Assembly (NCBI RefSeq): GCF_001649575.2
Contig: NC_051435.1
Location: forward strand, 9,676,836 to 9,740,835
Reading direction: 5' to 3'
DNA: 64,000 nucleotides
From: Kryptolebias marmoratus
Taxonomy: Eukaryota; Chordata; Actinopteri; Cyprinodontiformes; Rivulidae
This document shows, piece after piece, positions 36,068 through 48,652 of this stretch (position 1 is the stretch's first letter; the number at the start of each line of letters is the position of its first letter). A program made the translations under genes and the position numbers. The notes beneath the pieces are model-generated. The model worked only from the letters and a program-made list of their open reading frames with translations, was not told the DNA's origin and did no database searches.

Positions 36068-39000
36068 TCCCTGCTGACTGACATTTCGGTAATGACACAG
36101 CCGGAGCTCCACAGGCCCTGCCTCCATCCTGTCCTCGGCTCGCTGTGCGCTCACTCCGGGGCCGGCTCGTCACACCGAGAGCCCGCCCGCCCGCTCCTCA
36201 CATCTACATCAGACCAGTAAATGTCAATAGCGGCAGCTCGGCGAGGTTAAGGAAAATAATCATTTCCCGTCCTTTGGACCTCTCTGTCTCAAGGAGACTG
36301 AGTCCCCGTTTGCCAAAGAGTGTTTTGGACACACTCCGAGGCTTGCTGGTCAGCCTGTTGGAGGACTGGGATTTTGTTACGAAGTGGGTTAAGCTCTACA
36401 TCCCTTTCTGTTTGGACAGGGGTATTACAGTTGCATCTGTGAGGGGGGTTTAGATTAACCCGACATTGTTGAACCCTACAACTGCCTGGACTGTGCTTCA
36501 TGAAGCTTGAGGAGGCCTCACAGGAACGATGAGGTTCATCAAGCTGCAGGTATAAAGGACGCTCACTATCAAAGCCTTCGGTGCGTTCCCTTCATCCACG
36601 GTGCTGTATTCATGCAGCGCTCAGTTTAAAACGCTTCTCTTTCTTGTGATGTTTGCGCTAGCCGGCCTTTCTATAATTACCACAGCCCGCAGCGCCTCAT
36701 GGGGAACATATTAACACACACGAGTGGAGGAGCGAGAACCAGAACGCAAGTCATACAAGCTGCATTTGGGAGCACCTTTGACCTCTGATGTGTGCGTCTT
36801 TAGAGTGGAAAATAAACAAAAGGAATGTGCAGTTACTCATAGAGAAGGGCAATAATGTGCGCTCGCTGCGAGTAATGGCTGTCTAATGCAACAAGAATAA
36901 ATCTGTCTCAGTGTGCAGCATGTGACCGAAGCACAAAATATATATTTTTAGCTCTTTTGCTCCAGTTTATCACCGAGTTTTAAAAAAACCCTCTCTTTTT
37001 TAGATTCACCATAACAAGTAGAACTCATTGTCATAGAATCTGTTTATATTATAGTTAAATAATTTAAATAATTCATTAAGTAAAGCGATTTGTTTCTGCT
37101 TCTGCCTTTGGAAATTTGAGGATATTTATTATCATTTTAAGGGAAAGCTTTTGAACTTTGAATGGTTAGCCAAAGAGATGCTGGGCTTCTTCCTGATTAC
37201 CTAAAATCTAAAGTCATAACTTTTGTTTTTATATGCTTTGGTATCTTGATTTTAAGGTGGCGTCTCACTGGACTCAGTACTGTGAGAAAATCAGCAGATT
37301 TTCTGCAGCCGTCTCACTGAATGTTTTGAGTGGACAGTTTTTGAAAATCACAGCTTTTTGTTGTGTTCGTGGTTTTGTTGCCCACATCGTTCCCACCTTT
37401 GGCAGCCGCCTCCACGTTTAGGATTTAATCTGCTGGAGTACTCTTTTAAAATGAAGACAGGCCGACTCGTTTTCTAATAAAATGTTATTTATCATCAGTT
37501 TGATTGGCGCTGTGGTGCTTTTGAGATGGTTTGGTCCATGACCAAATTAAAACCAGTTCAAGACGCCCACAATTATCTTTCGGACAAATACTTTTAACGT
37601 GTTCAAAACTAAAGCGACAGGACTGCGAGCTTCTGCAACTCACACGAGGAAATTGAGAATCCCCACAAACGTTTTGAGACATTTTGGCAACTCCTCTGTG
37701 AACGACGTTCACCAGCTAGTCGCTAAATGACCCAAGGTTCTGATCATTTACACAGTTGTACCTCATTTATTTTTATCTTGACCACGGTAATCTTATCTTT
37801 ACCAGCAGGGAGTGATCGGAAGCACCTCAGTATCCCAGTTTTCCTTTTAGATAACCAGGAAAATGGCTGTCAACACACTCAGTTAGTTATGTCCTATTTG
37901 TCTGACCTGCAGTCTCCTCTTGGTTTTGTGTTGTTGTAATTTTCAGGGGTGCAACGATTCCTAAACGAGTGACCAGAATCAGAGGATTTTCAGCTTGCGT
38001 TCAGAAATTACATTTTATTATCCTGGTTTGCACCAGCAAAGAGCACATCTTTGGTGTGAAAGTTTTTACTGAGTGAAAATCACTAGGGGTATAAGAAGCT
38101 ACTAAAAGAAACAATGATTTATTTTTTTGTATAAAAGGCTCATTTTACTACTTTTATAGGAGCAGCTGCCACCTAAACAGGTGAAATATTTCAAGAACTT
38201 CACTTTGTAAGGCTTGTAAATCGCAAGTGGGGCATGAATGTAATCAAAGATTTATTAGTTTATTTGTAAAAAACATGTCAAGGTATAATTCATTGTGTGT
38301 AAAGTTACAATAACAGGAATGAATAATTTAACAATCTTACAGAAAATCAGGTTTTATTACTTCCAGAATTTGACATTTGACTCTCCTGCTGTTTATTGTA
38401 AATCAGTCATTTTATTCTGTATTTTAGGCTTTTAAAAAAAATGAAAAGGTTGAGGAGCTATAAAGTATTTTAATTTAATTTAATTTTTTTAAAATGCCTC
38501 ATTTTTTTAGCTATAAATCACCAGGTGTTTGTTTTGATTTGAAAAAAGTAAAATCATTTCTGTTTTTGGTAAATGTTTTACTATAAACTCAGTCACATTT
38601 CATCTCATATAGACAGAAAACATATTTTATATGCTTCAGTTTTAGTTCCGGATCAGAGCTCTGCAAACAAGTAATCAGCTTATCAAACTGCAAATCAGTC
38701 ACTGGATTTCTCTTGTTTTATCACACCACTGCAACCTTGTGGAAGTCATCACTGCAGCCCCACATTTCTCCGTGTGTTTTATCTCTTCAAATCTAAATGA
38801 AGGAGAAATACTCCTGAACGCAACATCCCCACATGTGCTCACTTCCTCCCACCGCTGTGATCCTGAGAGGTTTATTGTTTAGATCCGAGGAGGACGGAGA
38901 GACCTAAAGCCGTTTTGTCTCATCTAACAGTGACTTCTGTGTTCAGCATCATTTCCCTGCGTGTAATTTGCTAAATCACGCTCAGGGTTAGCAGGTTCAC

Positions 39001-40009
39001 TAGAGGGAGGATGGTCCGACCGGACTTTCTGCCCGCTGCTCCTGAACTCACGATGAAGAGGAAATCAGGATTGGTGGATTGTTGCAGGCTGAATTACCCC
39101 CCACCCCCCCACCTCCGGTTATTGTTACGTAATTTCCCCTCGGTGCAGATTGGTCGCCGTATGAGACGATGGTGGGCTGAGCACGTTAATCCACCAAGTA
39201 TTATCTGTCTCTGAGCATCAGCCACTGTTGTGGCCAGATTTTGCTGTTTATGTAAAAAAAAAAAAAAAAAAAAAAGAACCAATCACCTGAGCTGGCCTGT
39301 TGTCTACCAAGTAGTTTTGTCTTCACAGGTGCAAAGGGTTACATTTAAACTCAGAAGTTTTTGGTTTGTGGTATGAAAAATCAAGAGAAACTGATAAACC
39401 TGACTTTAAAACCCAACATGGCTGCCTTTGCACACAGAAAGTAGTAATAGCCCCAGTAATAATGTTGTTTGAGCACTTCTATTAGTTTGTATCTTAATGT
39501 TTCAGTAGTACATGGAGACTACAGACAGTATCTGGTGTAATATGTTGTTATGATCTACAAATGATTGTCAGGGAGCACAAAAGTTAGGAAACCCGACTGG
39601 TTTTCTGACTTACAGCTGGAAGAAAATCAGCTCAGGAGAGACGTCGTTCCCATTTTTGACTCCTGCTATAAATGTCTTGTCTCATTAAACTCATCTGATT
39701 TCTTCTGTCTGTCTTTTTTAAAGTGCAATTCTTTTTTTTTGTTGCGTTTTATCACAGTGAAAGACACTGTTAGGCGTGAGCAAGACAGAGAGAAAAAGGT
39801 ATAATAATAAAACAATATTTACACAGATTATTTGCTATTGGCAAGTTTGTTTAATGAAAAGTCTTTTTAGTGTTTCTGAGTAGTCAACTTAAGTAAATGG
39901 TAACTAAAAAATAATAAAGACTAAAAGATAAATTATTAAACACCAAAACAAAGACTTGTTGCAGGATGTAGCCGACATTCATAGAGGTGTTTATTTGTCA
40001 GTAATTATA

Positions 40010-40012
<3 letters not shown>

Positions 40013-40044
<32 letters not shown>
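40013..40044. repeat. (GT)16 microsatellite
   Basis: Thirty-two bases of uninterrupted GT, in map3k13 intron 1. Confidence 0.95.
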
Positions 40045-40045
<1 letters not shown>

Positions 40046-42304
40046 TGGGCCCACGGTGGCAGATTGGAAAGGTAAACCTCTGTAAGCTCACGCGCGCGCC
40101 ATGCTGCTTCGTGTCTTATTGATGAAGGGGACACCAGAGCTGTCAGCGCTGCTGTTCCGCAGCTGGTGAAATAGTAATGAGTGTGCATGACAGTGCTGAG
40201 TCAGTGTGGCTCACGGCTCGGCCACTGACTGGCCGCACGGCGCACTGACCGGCAGCGCTTCACGTCGGGGATGGAGGCAGAGCGGGAGGCTTCTGTAGTC
40301 ACTGGATTAAACCCAGCAGAGAAACAGGTCAGATTAGTCCTAAATATCTGCTTTGGATCTGTTTAAACTAACTTCCTTACTGAAAACTAAAGCAACAAGG
40401 AATGTCATCGTATTATATTTATTTATGATTGTACGCAGCGGACCACTGACACTATTAGAAAGGACTAGTGCATGATTTATTTTAATCCACATAAAATATC
40501 AAATTATTATGAAGGGTATCGCTCCTTTAAACTTTGGATTAGTGTTGAAATTATTTCTGCAGGTAATGTCTCCACTGCCTTTTATTCTTTGAATGAAATG
40601 ACAAAAACATTTTTCTGATCACCTTTTTTTTCTTGACCAAAACAAAACAAAGGAAACCAAAACTGCAATGTTTAAAGCTCAAACTGTGTGGCCACTTTGA
40701 CATATTTGCTTGTAAAGAACAATCACTAAAACAAGTTTAATGCAGTGGTTTCACATTTCTAGTCTGAGTATTTATTTTTGATACTCCTGTCTTAACAGGT
40801 AGTTTAACAGAACTGAGTGTTTTTAAGATAATCTGCACAAAATGAGGAAATCAGATAAATACGGCTTCTTTAAAACTTTCTGTTATTAGTATTATTTGGA
40901 CAATTTCACAACTACAGTCCCTGTTTGTGCCTAATGTAGCTAAAACAAAATTTTGGTGTTGTTTTTAACAAATAAGGGTCAGGCATATTAATAAACACCA
41001 AACATATAAACAGATTTATTTATATCAGAGTTAGCAGGATTGCTAATTGAGCAGGTAACATAATGATTAACAATAAATATAAAAATAGAAACAATAATCA
41101 AATGATGCAATAATGATAAAAATGGCAAAGTATAAAATGATGGATTAATAACAATGTTGCAATAATGCTGTGAAACCCTCCTGATAGTTTATTCTTATTG
41201 AAATAATTCACATATTTTTGTTATTCAACACAATTTTTAAAATCTTTTTTTGTATTTTACATTTTGTACAAGGATTCACAAGTAAAGTTGCAACAAAATC
41301 TTCTAAATAAATAACAACAAATATGTAAAAAAACACTTCTAAAAAAGTTAAACAATAGGCTGATTTCCCTTTATTTATAATAAAATAGAACTTAATAAAA
41401 CAGACGAACAATAATTACAGGGATTTTATTGTTTTGGTGAAATCATTCTTTGCTGGAAAGACTTTATTTACTCATTTTAGGTTAATGAGTGTGTTTTCTA
41501 TGCCGAATTGTTTTTATTTCTGCTCATTTGTGCTTTTTATCTAACTTCCAGTTTGATCTGTGATGTGCTTTTTGTCGTCTGTGTTTTATTCTTTAAATAT
41601 TTTATATTTTCAACCTTTCAGAAACTGCAGGTAAAAATGGCCTCAGTGGCCAAATCTGCCACTTATACGAGTATTTGTCATGTTAGTGAAAAGTATTTGT
41701 GTTTGTTAGTGTGCATTATGTATTTTTAGATAAAATAACAAACAGCCAGACAAACTCCTTCATTGGAAACTTGTGTGTAAAGACTTTAAAGAGTAAACAG
41801 CATCCATTAGCTCCACTTTAAACAGTTACAGCTGAATTAGCAGCAGTTTTTGTATATGAAAACCTGATTGTGGTTTTTGTGTTTTTATTGCATTTGTAAA
41901 ATTTTTTTTTTTCCGATGTAAGCATTAAGGTTTCTGCTCAAATGAACTTTGGATTTCAGCTTTTAGAGCAGCGCTTGATGTTCTTCCTGAACAAACAGAT
42001 CTGGTATTAGAATTCCCCTCTTGTATGGATATCGAAGGCCTTTTTTTTTTTTCCTTTCCCGTGCTTTGTCAATATTTAACTGGAGCTGTGTTTTTGGAAA
42101 TCCCCTGCAGCAGCACAGCAAGAATAACAAGAAAACCTCTTCAGCCGCTTGTTATTGCCAGAGACGTTCTTCAGCTAGGCATCAAAAAGTGAAGCTTTAA
42201 GACTCACATTCTCGAGTGCTGGTCTGAAAAAAGCCGGCATCCACGGCCATCTGCACTGTGGCTCATTTCACGCAGTTTATCGGCTGCTCTTCGCCCCAGG
42301 ATAC

Positions 42305-42350
42305 GAGCCCTCCTCCTCCTCCTCTGGCAGGAGGAGGAGGAGGAGGGCTC
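42305..42350. repeat. Perfect inverted repeat (hairpin), 20-bp arms, 6-nt loop
   Basis: The left arm 42305-42324 is GAGCCCTCCTCCTCCTCCTC; the right arm 42331-42350 is its exact reverse complement; the loop is TGGCAG. Arms are mirror (TCC)n/(GGA)n tracts. It abuts the telomere-like repeat at 42350-42378. Confidence 0.9.
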
Positions 42351-42378
42351 CCTAACCCCTAACCCTAACCCTAACCCC
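42350..42378. repeat. Interstitial telomere-like repeat (CCCTAA)4
   Basis: CCCTAA, CCCCTAA, CCCTAA, CCCTAA, then CCCC. These are four units of the vertebrate telomere repeat, one with an extra C, inside the map3k13 intron and directly after the hairpin. Confidence 0.85.
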
Positions 42379-45300
42379 TGATGGGGGAGTCCGGACAATG
42401 CCGCTCCAAAATCCCAACCCCCAATGCTCTTTATGCGCCATTACATTTCTGCTGCCCCACCCCGTCGTCGCCCTCCCCAGAGGTTTGGGCCTGAAATGAG
42501 AGCTCTGCGGGGAGCATCTGTTCCCCGAGTTGATCCTCTCAATCAGATACAGTCCCCTTAGTTTAGTCTTAGTCCCTCCCTTGGTTTATTAATCAGAAAG
42601 TGCACCAGTTATCAACAACTATTAATTTAAACTAAAGCCATGTTAAAACTCCTCTTCCTGCTCGGTGTTTGTGTGCAGGTGAGAAGCAAGAACTGGAGAC
42701 CAGATCCCACGGTGCAGCCCTCTGGGATGCTCAGAACTACCCTGGTATTACTCGACACACACTTACGCGCACACTAAAACAGAATTACACCCAGGGCTGG
42801 CATGGGGACATAAACCGATGAAATCTGAGCTCACAGAGAGGAAAGTCAGAGATGCTGAGGAGCATTGGATGACCTTTTGGGAAAAGGAAAGCATAATTCC
42901 TCTGACATTCTGTTCCGGCTCTGCCCTTTTAATTTTTATGGTTGTTGTTGCTCTTCTGTTTAGGAACTACAATTATATTAATCTCACTTCATATTGGTTG
43001 CTTTCAGATGCCTTAATTTTAGGAAAATGGTAGCTTCTTTTATCGAAGGTCTATTTAATCAATACATTCATCCTCTACAAGTCTTTATTAGAGGTGATCT
43101 TCAGCATTTTACTGCTTTCGCTGAAGTATTTATATAATGAACCTTGGATTCACACAAAAACAGGTAGATTTTTAAAAAACTGGCCACTTAAAACACATCC
43201 AAAACTATTTTTTGTTTTTTTCCAGTTTTGCCCTTAGATGGGCAATCTTTAATTTGCAGTCTTTTGCTCCAATGTAACGCCATAAAAAACTTTGTTGTGT
43301 TTTTAAAAGAATGCAAAAACAAAATCAAGTTAGCTTTAATTTCTGTCAAGATTATTGTTGCAGTACATTGAGCAGTTTAATGAAATTTAATTCAGCACTT
43401 TTATTTTTAGTCCAGCTGAGTCCATTCAGCTCCCTGCGTTCATGCGTGTGTTTTAGAAGAAATGCTCTCTCTGGTCTGTATTTATCTCCTAGCTTGCTGT
43501 TGATGTTTGCTTCTTCCCACCACCTTCCTGCCTCATTAGACCTTAGGGCTACATTTTGTGGTACAGGCCCATGTCAGATGTGTTGTATTGTTGGAGACTG
43601 CACACACGAATGTTGCATTGAGATGCAAATCGTCACTGCGTCGAGCGGCTCACGGTTGGCTTGAACAAAACTGATTACTGATTCGGTAAAAAAGGATTTT
43701 CTCTTGTGCAGAAACTGTGTCCTACTTACAGAAGCACCACCGCAGCCGAACCTGCTGTTTCCAGCTGGTGCTGCTTTGAACACCCCCCACAACCACCACC
43801 ACTTCCCCACCCCACTTACATCTCATCTCTTCTGCTTTCTGCTTCATCTCTCTTTGCTCCTCCCTCTCCGAGCCTGCGCTGAAAGCTCCACCTACGAAAG
43901 CCCCTCGTCCTCCCTCCTCCGCTCTGTGAGCCGCGTCCTCGCTGCGTCAGACACCTCCATTCATGAAAAGCGTGACGTGAGCAGGTCCTCAGCGACACGG
44001 TGACGGTGCACGCCGCCCACCCACTCACAGCCCAGGTGCTGCGGGAGTTAGAGGAATGTTTGCTTCTTTTTCCCATCTTTCTTTCTTACGACCTGATTGC
44101 TGGTTTAGCCATCCTTGCCGGGGTTTTTTTCTTCTTTTTCTATCCTCCTTCGGATTTAAGGAAGGACCATGAATCTGCGCTCTCTCCTCTGTGAGTAATC
44201 TTCTCCTGATCTGATTGTAGGCAGTTACATGTGGAGGTTCCTCTCCTCCTCCTCCTGGTGGGTACGACTTGTCTCCTGTGATTTGCTGATAATCTTTTAT
44301 CACACATGTACTCTAAGAGACATCTTCTTGTGCTGTTTGCATGTGGATCAGATGTCAGCGTTCGTTCGGCGGCGGTGCTGCAGGAGCTATTTTAGGCTCA
44401 GCAGTGACGCCGCTGCTGCTGCTTTTTGATGCAGTGTTATCTGTGCCCTCTGAAGGATGGACAGGTGGAGATGTAGGTTAACGTAGCACCACCCCTCTAA
44501 ATTTCAACCTTTTGTTTCTTCATTGATGCAACCTCGTGAATCAAACGCACCCCCTGAGTCATGGCTGCTCTTATCTGGGACACACGTGTTTTGTGCACAG
44601 CTCTGAACGTGCACATGCACAAAACACACTCATCCACAGCATCCACAGCCTCTAAATTACCCTCCTCATATTTTTTTTACATCCCCTAACCTCCTTTATC
44701 ATCTCTCCTCCTCCTGTTTGCATCCTCACCAATCTTTTAATTTACTTGCAGGGAAGCTTAAAGTGAGCCCACCTCTGTCCTCTGCTAAGCATGTTTATGT
44801 AACGGCACAGGATGAATAGCCAGCGGTCAGGCTTTAGAGGAGAGGAAGAGGAGGAGGGGTGGAGCAGCAGAGAGATCCATCCATCCTTTTTAAAAAATGG
44901 CAGCACATTCAAATTGGCGAGAGTTTCTCCCCCTTTGTGTCTGACCAAATCTGCTGGGGGAGATCTACTTTTGAGATTTGTGATATTTTTTTTAAGAGCA
45001 AGCAGGGAGCACAGAAAGCCAAGAGCTAACAGTAGCACTAATGTGTATTGATTTCCTGGCTTTTTGCTGTGGTGAAGTCTGTCTTCAGACAGGAGATGAA
45101 ACATGTAAGTCCATCACCCACTCCCTCCCATCAGACTCATACGCCCCGCTTCTTTATTTTGCTCTTAAGCTTTGTGTATTTTCATATTCCATCCATTAAA
45201 AATTGGTGTCAGTCACAGCCAGACTCCTGCAATATGCACGTTTGTCTGTCTCTCTCCTTGTTGTTGGCGGGCCGGGCAGACCGTCCCTATTAAAGGAGCA

Positions 45301-45592
45301 CAAGGGGAATTGTTGTGGCAGCAGCTGCTCTGGTGTGTGTGTGTGTGTGTGTTGGTGTGCTGCTGTCTCCTGGTCGTGCAGGGCAGACAGACCCAGATCA
45401 CATGGAGCCGGCTCCTCTTGTGCCCTTTGTTGTCGCTTTGGGAGTCTGTCCCATTACAGTCTTGTTAGTAGAGGATTGTACCTCGAGCTGCCAAAGTAGC
45501 TGCACAATCCGAGTGTCTTTTTATCTGTTTGGTCAATTTCTCGTTCATTTTTGCCTGCTTTCCCCTTTCGGCAGCGGGTGATAAGGTTTTTG

Positions 45593-45594
<2 letters not shown>

Positions 45595-45627
<33 letters not shown>
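45595..45627. repeat. (TG)16 microsatellite
   Basis: A TG run immediately before the fourth copy of the dispersed repeat. Confidence 0.9.
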
Positions 45628-45628
<1 letters not shown>

Positions 45629-45960
45629 TGTTAGCAACATATCTTTCGACCCAATGGGTGAATTTTAACAAAACTTACAGGTAAGAAATCCCTGGATGGA
45701 CATCTGCAAATGATTAACTTTTGAAGTTAACCTGATTCAAGATGGCTGCCACAGCCAACTGACCATAAAAAAAACACAAAAATGTCTGTAACTCGGTCAG
45801 TTTTACAGATATTGAGCTAAAATGTGGCGTGGTAGAAGCTGAGATTCATTCGCAACACATAATTCAAGCGTGACATCTCTTGATATCACAGGAGATTGTG
45901 CATAACAACTCATTTCTCATTATTTGATGATCTTAGTTTAAAACTCTAGCATGAAAGGCA
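45625..45960 (+). repeat. Fourth copy of the dispersed 'AAGATGGCTGCCACA' repeat
   Basis: Landmarks are CTGTTAGCAACATATCTTTC, ATTCAAGATGGCTGCCACAG at 45735, CTGTAACTCGGTCAGTTTTA and GAAGCTGAGATTCATTCGCA. It shares a later motif (GATGATCTTAGTTTAA) with the copy at 3106-3440, so both reach the same 3' part. Confidence 0.7.
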
Positions 45961-47423
45961 GCGTATAATATGCATTCTTCCAAGATTTGCTACATGTTTA
46001 ATTTTTTTTTGCTTTCATTATTTCTTTAAAAATACAGTCATTCATGTCTTCCTCATTTCCTGACCTGGATGCTCTTCTCTGACTCTTATCTGCCTTTTCC
46101 TCCACTGCTTTTCCTCCACTATCTTCTTGGCCCTTTCATTTATTTTTACTTGAAGTGGTATATGACTGTGTTTGAATTTCGAAGCTCTGTAAGCTGTTCA
46201 GGGGACAGTATGGACGCTGTGTGTGTCCTGGTTGCAGCGAGTCTGGGGGATTGAAGCTGGAGGGGAAAGTGTGACGTGTCTGTGGTGCAAACTCTCTTTT
46301 CTTCAGTCACTTATTTTCTCCGATTCCGGCTGGTGCCAGCTGAGGCTATTTGAGGAACCATTTCTGTGTGTGTGTGTTTGGAGTGCTAATGATTCATAGT
46401 GTTTTGTCCTTTTTTTTCTTGCTTACACTTAGTGGATTCCTCTGGATCTGAGAGCTGTGGTTTGTTAAACTCCCTGACAAACAGGTTTTACGCACTTTGA
46501 GCACTCGTGCCTACCCTCTCTGGCAGTTTCATTCATTCACTTTCATCCTGTCCCAGAATAAAATCCAGCTTTACACGTCTCACAGTTCACCTGACCCTTT
46601 CCCTGTGGCTTTAGTGGCAGCTTTGACCTTGTTCCCATTCGCTCGCTGTAGCCTGTAGCTTGCAGGTGAGCAGACAAGGCTTATTGTGCACTGTGGCCTG
46701 CTTTCCTTTCCAGCCATCACCAGGTATTTAAGTCAGTCCAGGTGAGTCACCAGAGGGCATGAGAATGTGAGGAAAGAAGGATTTTTGGCCATGGGATTCT
46801 CACAGGAATTGATTTTCTCCTCATATTTTCTTCCCATCATCAAGTGATTACTTTACAGCAGACCTTTCTGCCTCTTCTGGTCATGCTGGAGAGCAAAAGC
46901 TGATTTAAACATCCTTACAATCAAAACAAGACTGAGCAGATTTTTGATATATTTTTTTTAAATTTGATATTCTCTCTGCTATGCTATGTCTTCTAGTTCT
47001 GTCTGTTGTAGCCATAACAAAGACATCTGTGAGCGTCAGATTCCATTTTATAACTTTGTTTACTCACACGCCGAACGCAAACCTTGAGAGTCCAGAGTCT
47101 GCACAGATCAGGGAAACGGGTACAGATATCAGAGTTCAGCTGTTCAAGTATGACTGAGAATAACAAACTATCACATGCTCTGTGGAGACCAGCGCGGCTC
47201 TCACCGTCTGGTTTTCACTTGGTTTGAACAAGGAGGGACAGAAATGTTCTTGTTCAGGTATTTGTTGTTTCTAGAAATAAGCTTTCCATAACGAGTTAAA
47301 GACTTGGGGTTCATCTTTGGCAGTCATGCACATATTAGGCAGGGTTTTTGTGTATGAGACTAAAATCTATAAAGGTACTGGACAGTGCCAGAGTGATTAA
47401 AGGGAAATTTTTACGTTGGTCAT

Positions 47424-48652
47424 ACAACACCAGTTCTGACAGAGTTAGGACGTCGTATAAAATGTAAATGAAAACCAAACACAACTATTTGCAAATCTCA
47501 TAAACTCATATTTTACTCACAATGGAATAATAAACATCAAATGTTTAAAGTAAGAAATTAAGTCATCTTTTTGGGAACAAAATAGAAGGTAATCTTGAAT
47601 TTCACGGCAGCAACACATCTCAAATAAACCACTGTGAAGCATCTCCTCTTCTTTTAACAACATCTGTAAACATCTGGGAACTGAGGAGAGCAGCTGCTGG
47701 AGGGTTTGGAGGAGAGTATTGGTTCATTCATGTCTGATAAAAGATTCTAGCTGTTCAAAAGTCCTGGGTCCACTTTGCTGGATTTTTCATTTCATGATGC
47801 ACCAAATGTTTTTGATTGGTTTGAGGTCTGAACCGCAGGCAGAACAGTTCAGCTCCTGGACTCTTCTGTTATGAAGCCATGCTTTTATAATAGATGCAGT
47901 ATGAGGTTAGCATTGTCTTGTTGAAACATGCCAGGCGTTTGAAAAAGATGTCTGGATTCTGCATTGATGGGGCCTTTCCAGCTGTGTAAGCTGCCCATGC
48001 CAGAAGCACTAATGCACCCCCATACCATGAGAGAGGCAGGCTTTTAAACTGTGTGCTGATAACAGGCTGGATGGTCCGTCTCCTTTTTTGTACAACAAAA
48101 GAGGCATTCATGGTTTCCCAAAAAAAAATTAAAGTTTTGATTTGCCTCAGTCTGTTTTAAATGAGCTGTGGCTCAGAGAAGATGACGGCATTTCTGGATG
48201 GTATTCACAAATCAGTTCTTTGCCTGATAGAGCTTTAAGCAGCATTTGTGGATGCTGTGTTTAACAGACAATAATCTGTGGAAGTGTTCTTCAGCCCATG
48301 CAGTGATGTCCAGAACAGAACAGAACCAGACCTACATTTAATGCAGTTCTGCCTGAAGATCATCCATGACTTCCAGCCTCGTCCTGTGACCTCAGAGATT
48401 CCTGCAGATGATATTATGAACTGTAGATTATGGGAGATTCAAACTGTCCCCAATTTTCCTTTGAGGGACATTATTCTGAAATTGAATTTTTTTTCTTCCA
48501 AATGGTACAGTTTCTTAGCTTAAACACTTGATATGGTTAGTGTAACCTATTGTACGGTAAATAAAATGTGTTTTTATGAGATTTGCCAATCATTTCTGTT
48601 TGTATTTACATTTTACACAACATCCTAACTTTATTTTGATATTGGGGTTGCA
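47424..48652 (-). mobile_element. Decayed Tc1/mariner-like transposon, nearly full length
   Basis: A 1.2-kb element whose ends are inverted repeats: left TTAGGACGTCGTATAAAATG, right ATTTACATTTTACACAACAT then CCTAAC, both of the 'GTTGGGACGTTGTGTAAAATG' type common in fish. On the minus strand, frameshifted translation gives WYGG then LVLLAWAAYT (from a MVWGCIS.MGSLH-like motif), then KRLACFNKT in one frame and GMFQQDNA in another, matching the QDNA catalytic Asp region of Tc1 transposases. A later part resembles the usual 'rrprtveqle' to 'lvssvp' end. Stops and frameshifts make it inactive. Two shorter relatives are at 11042-11312 and 24960-25202. Confidence 0.75.

Noticed and set aside
35865..36173. 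Arg- and Gly-run open frames on the minus strand
   Set aside because: Produced by the (TCC)n tract; low complexity only.
40271..40327. Possible alternative first coding exon of map3k13 (MEAEREASVVTGLNPAEKQ before a GT)
   Set aside because: Joined to the acceptor at 52405 the frame ends after about 20 codons and does not reach the kinase frame; the donor GTCAGA is weak.
42679..42744. Exon-like 66-nt block (TGTGTGCAG acceptor, GTATTA donor)
   Set aside because: Donor is poor, reading is short, and nothing shows it belongs to map3k13; could be an unproven 5' UTR exon.
43574..44303. Overlapping open frames of 80-99 codons on both strands in map3k13 intron 1
   Set aside because: GC-rich intronic sequence with no protein similarity or coherent splice signals.
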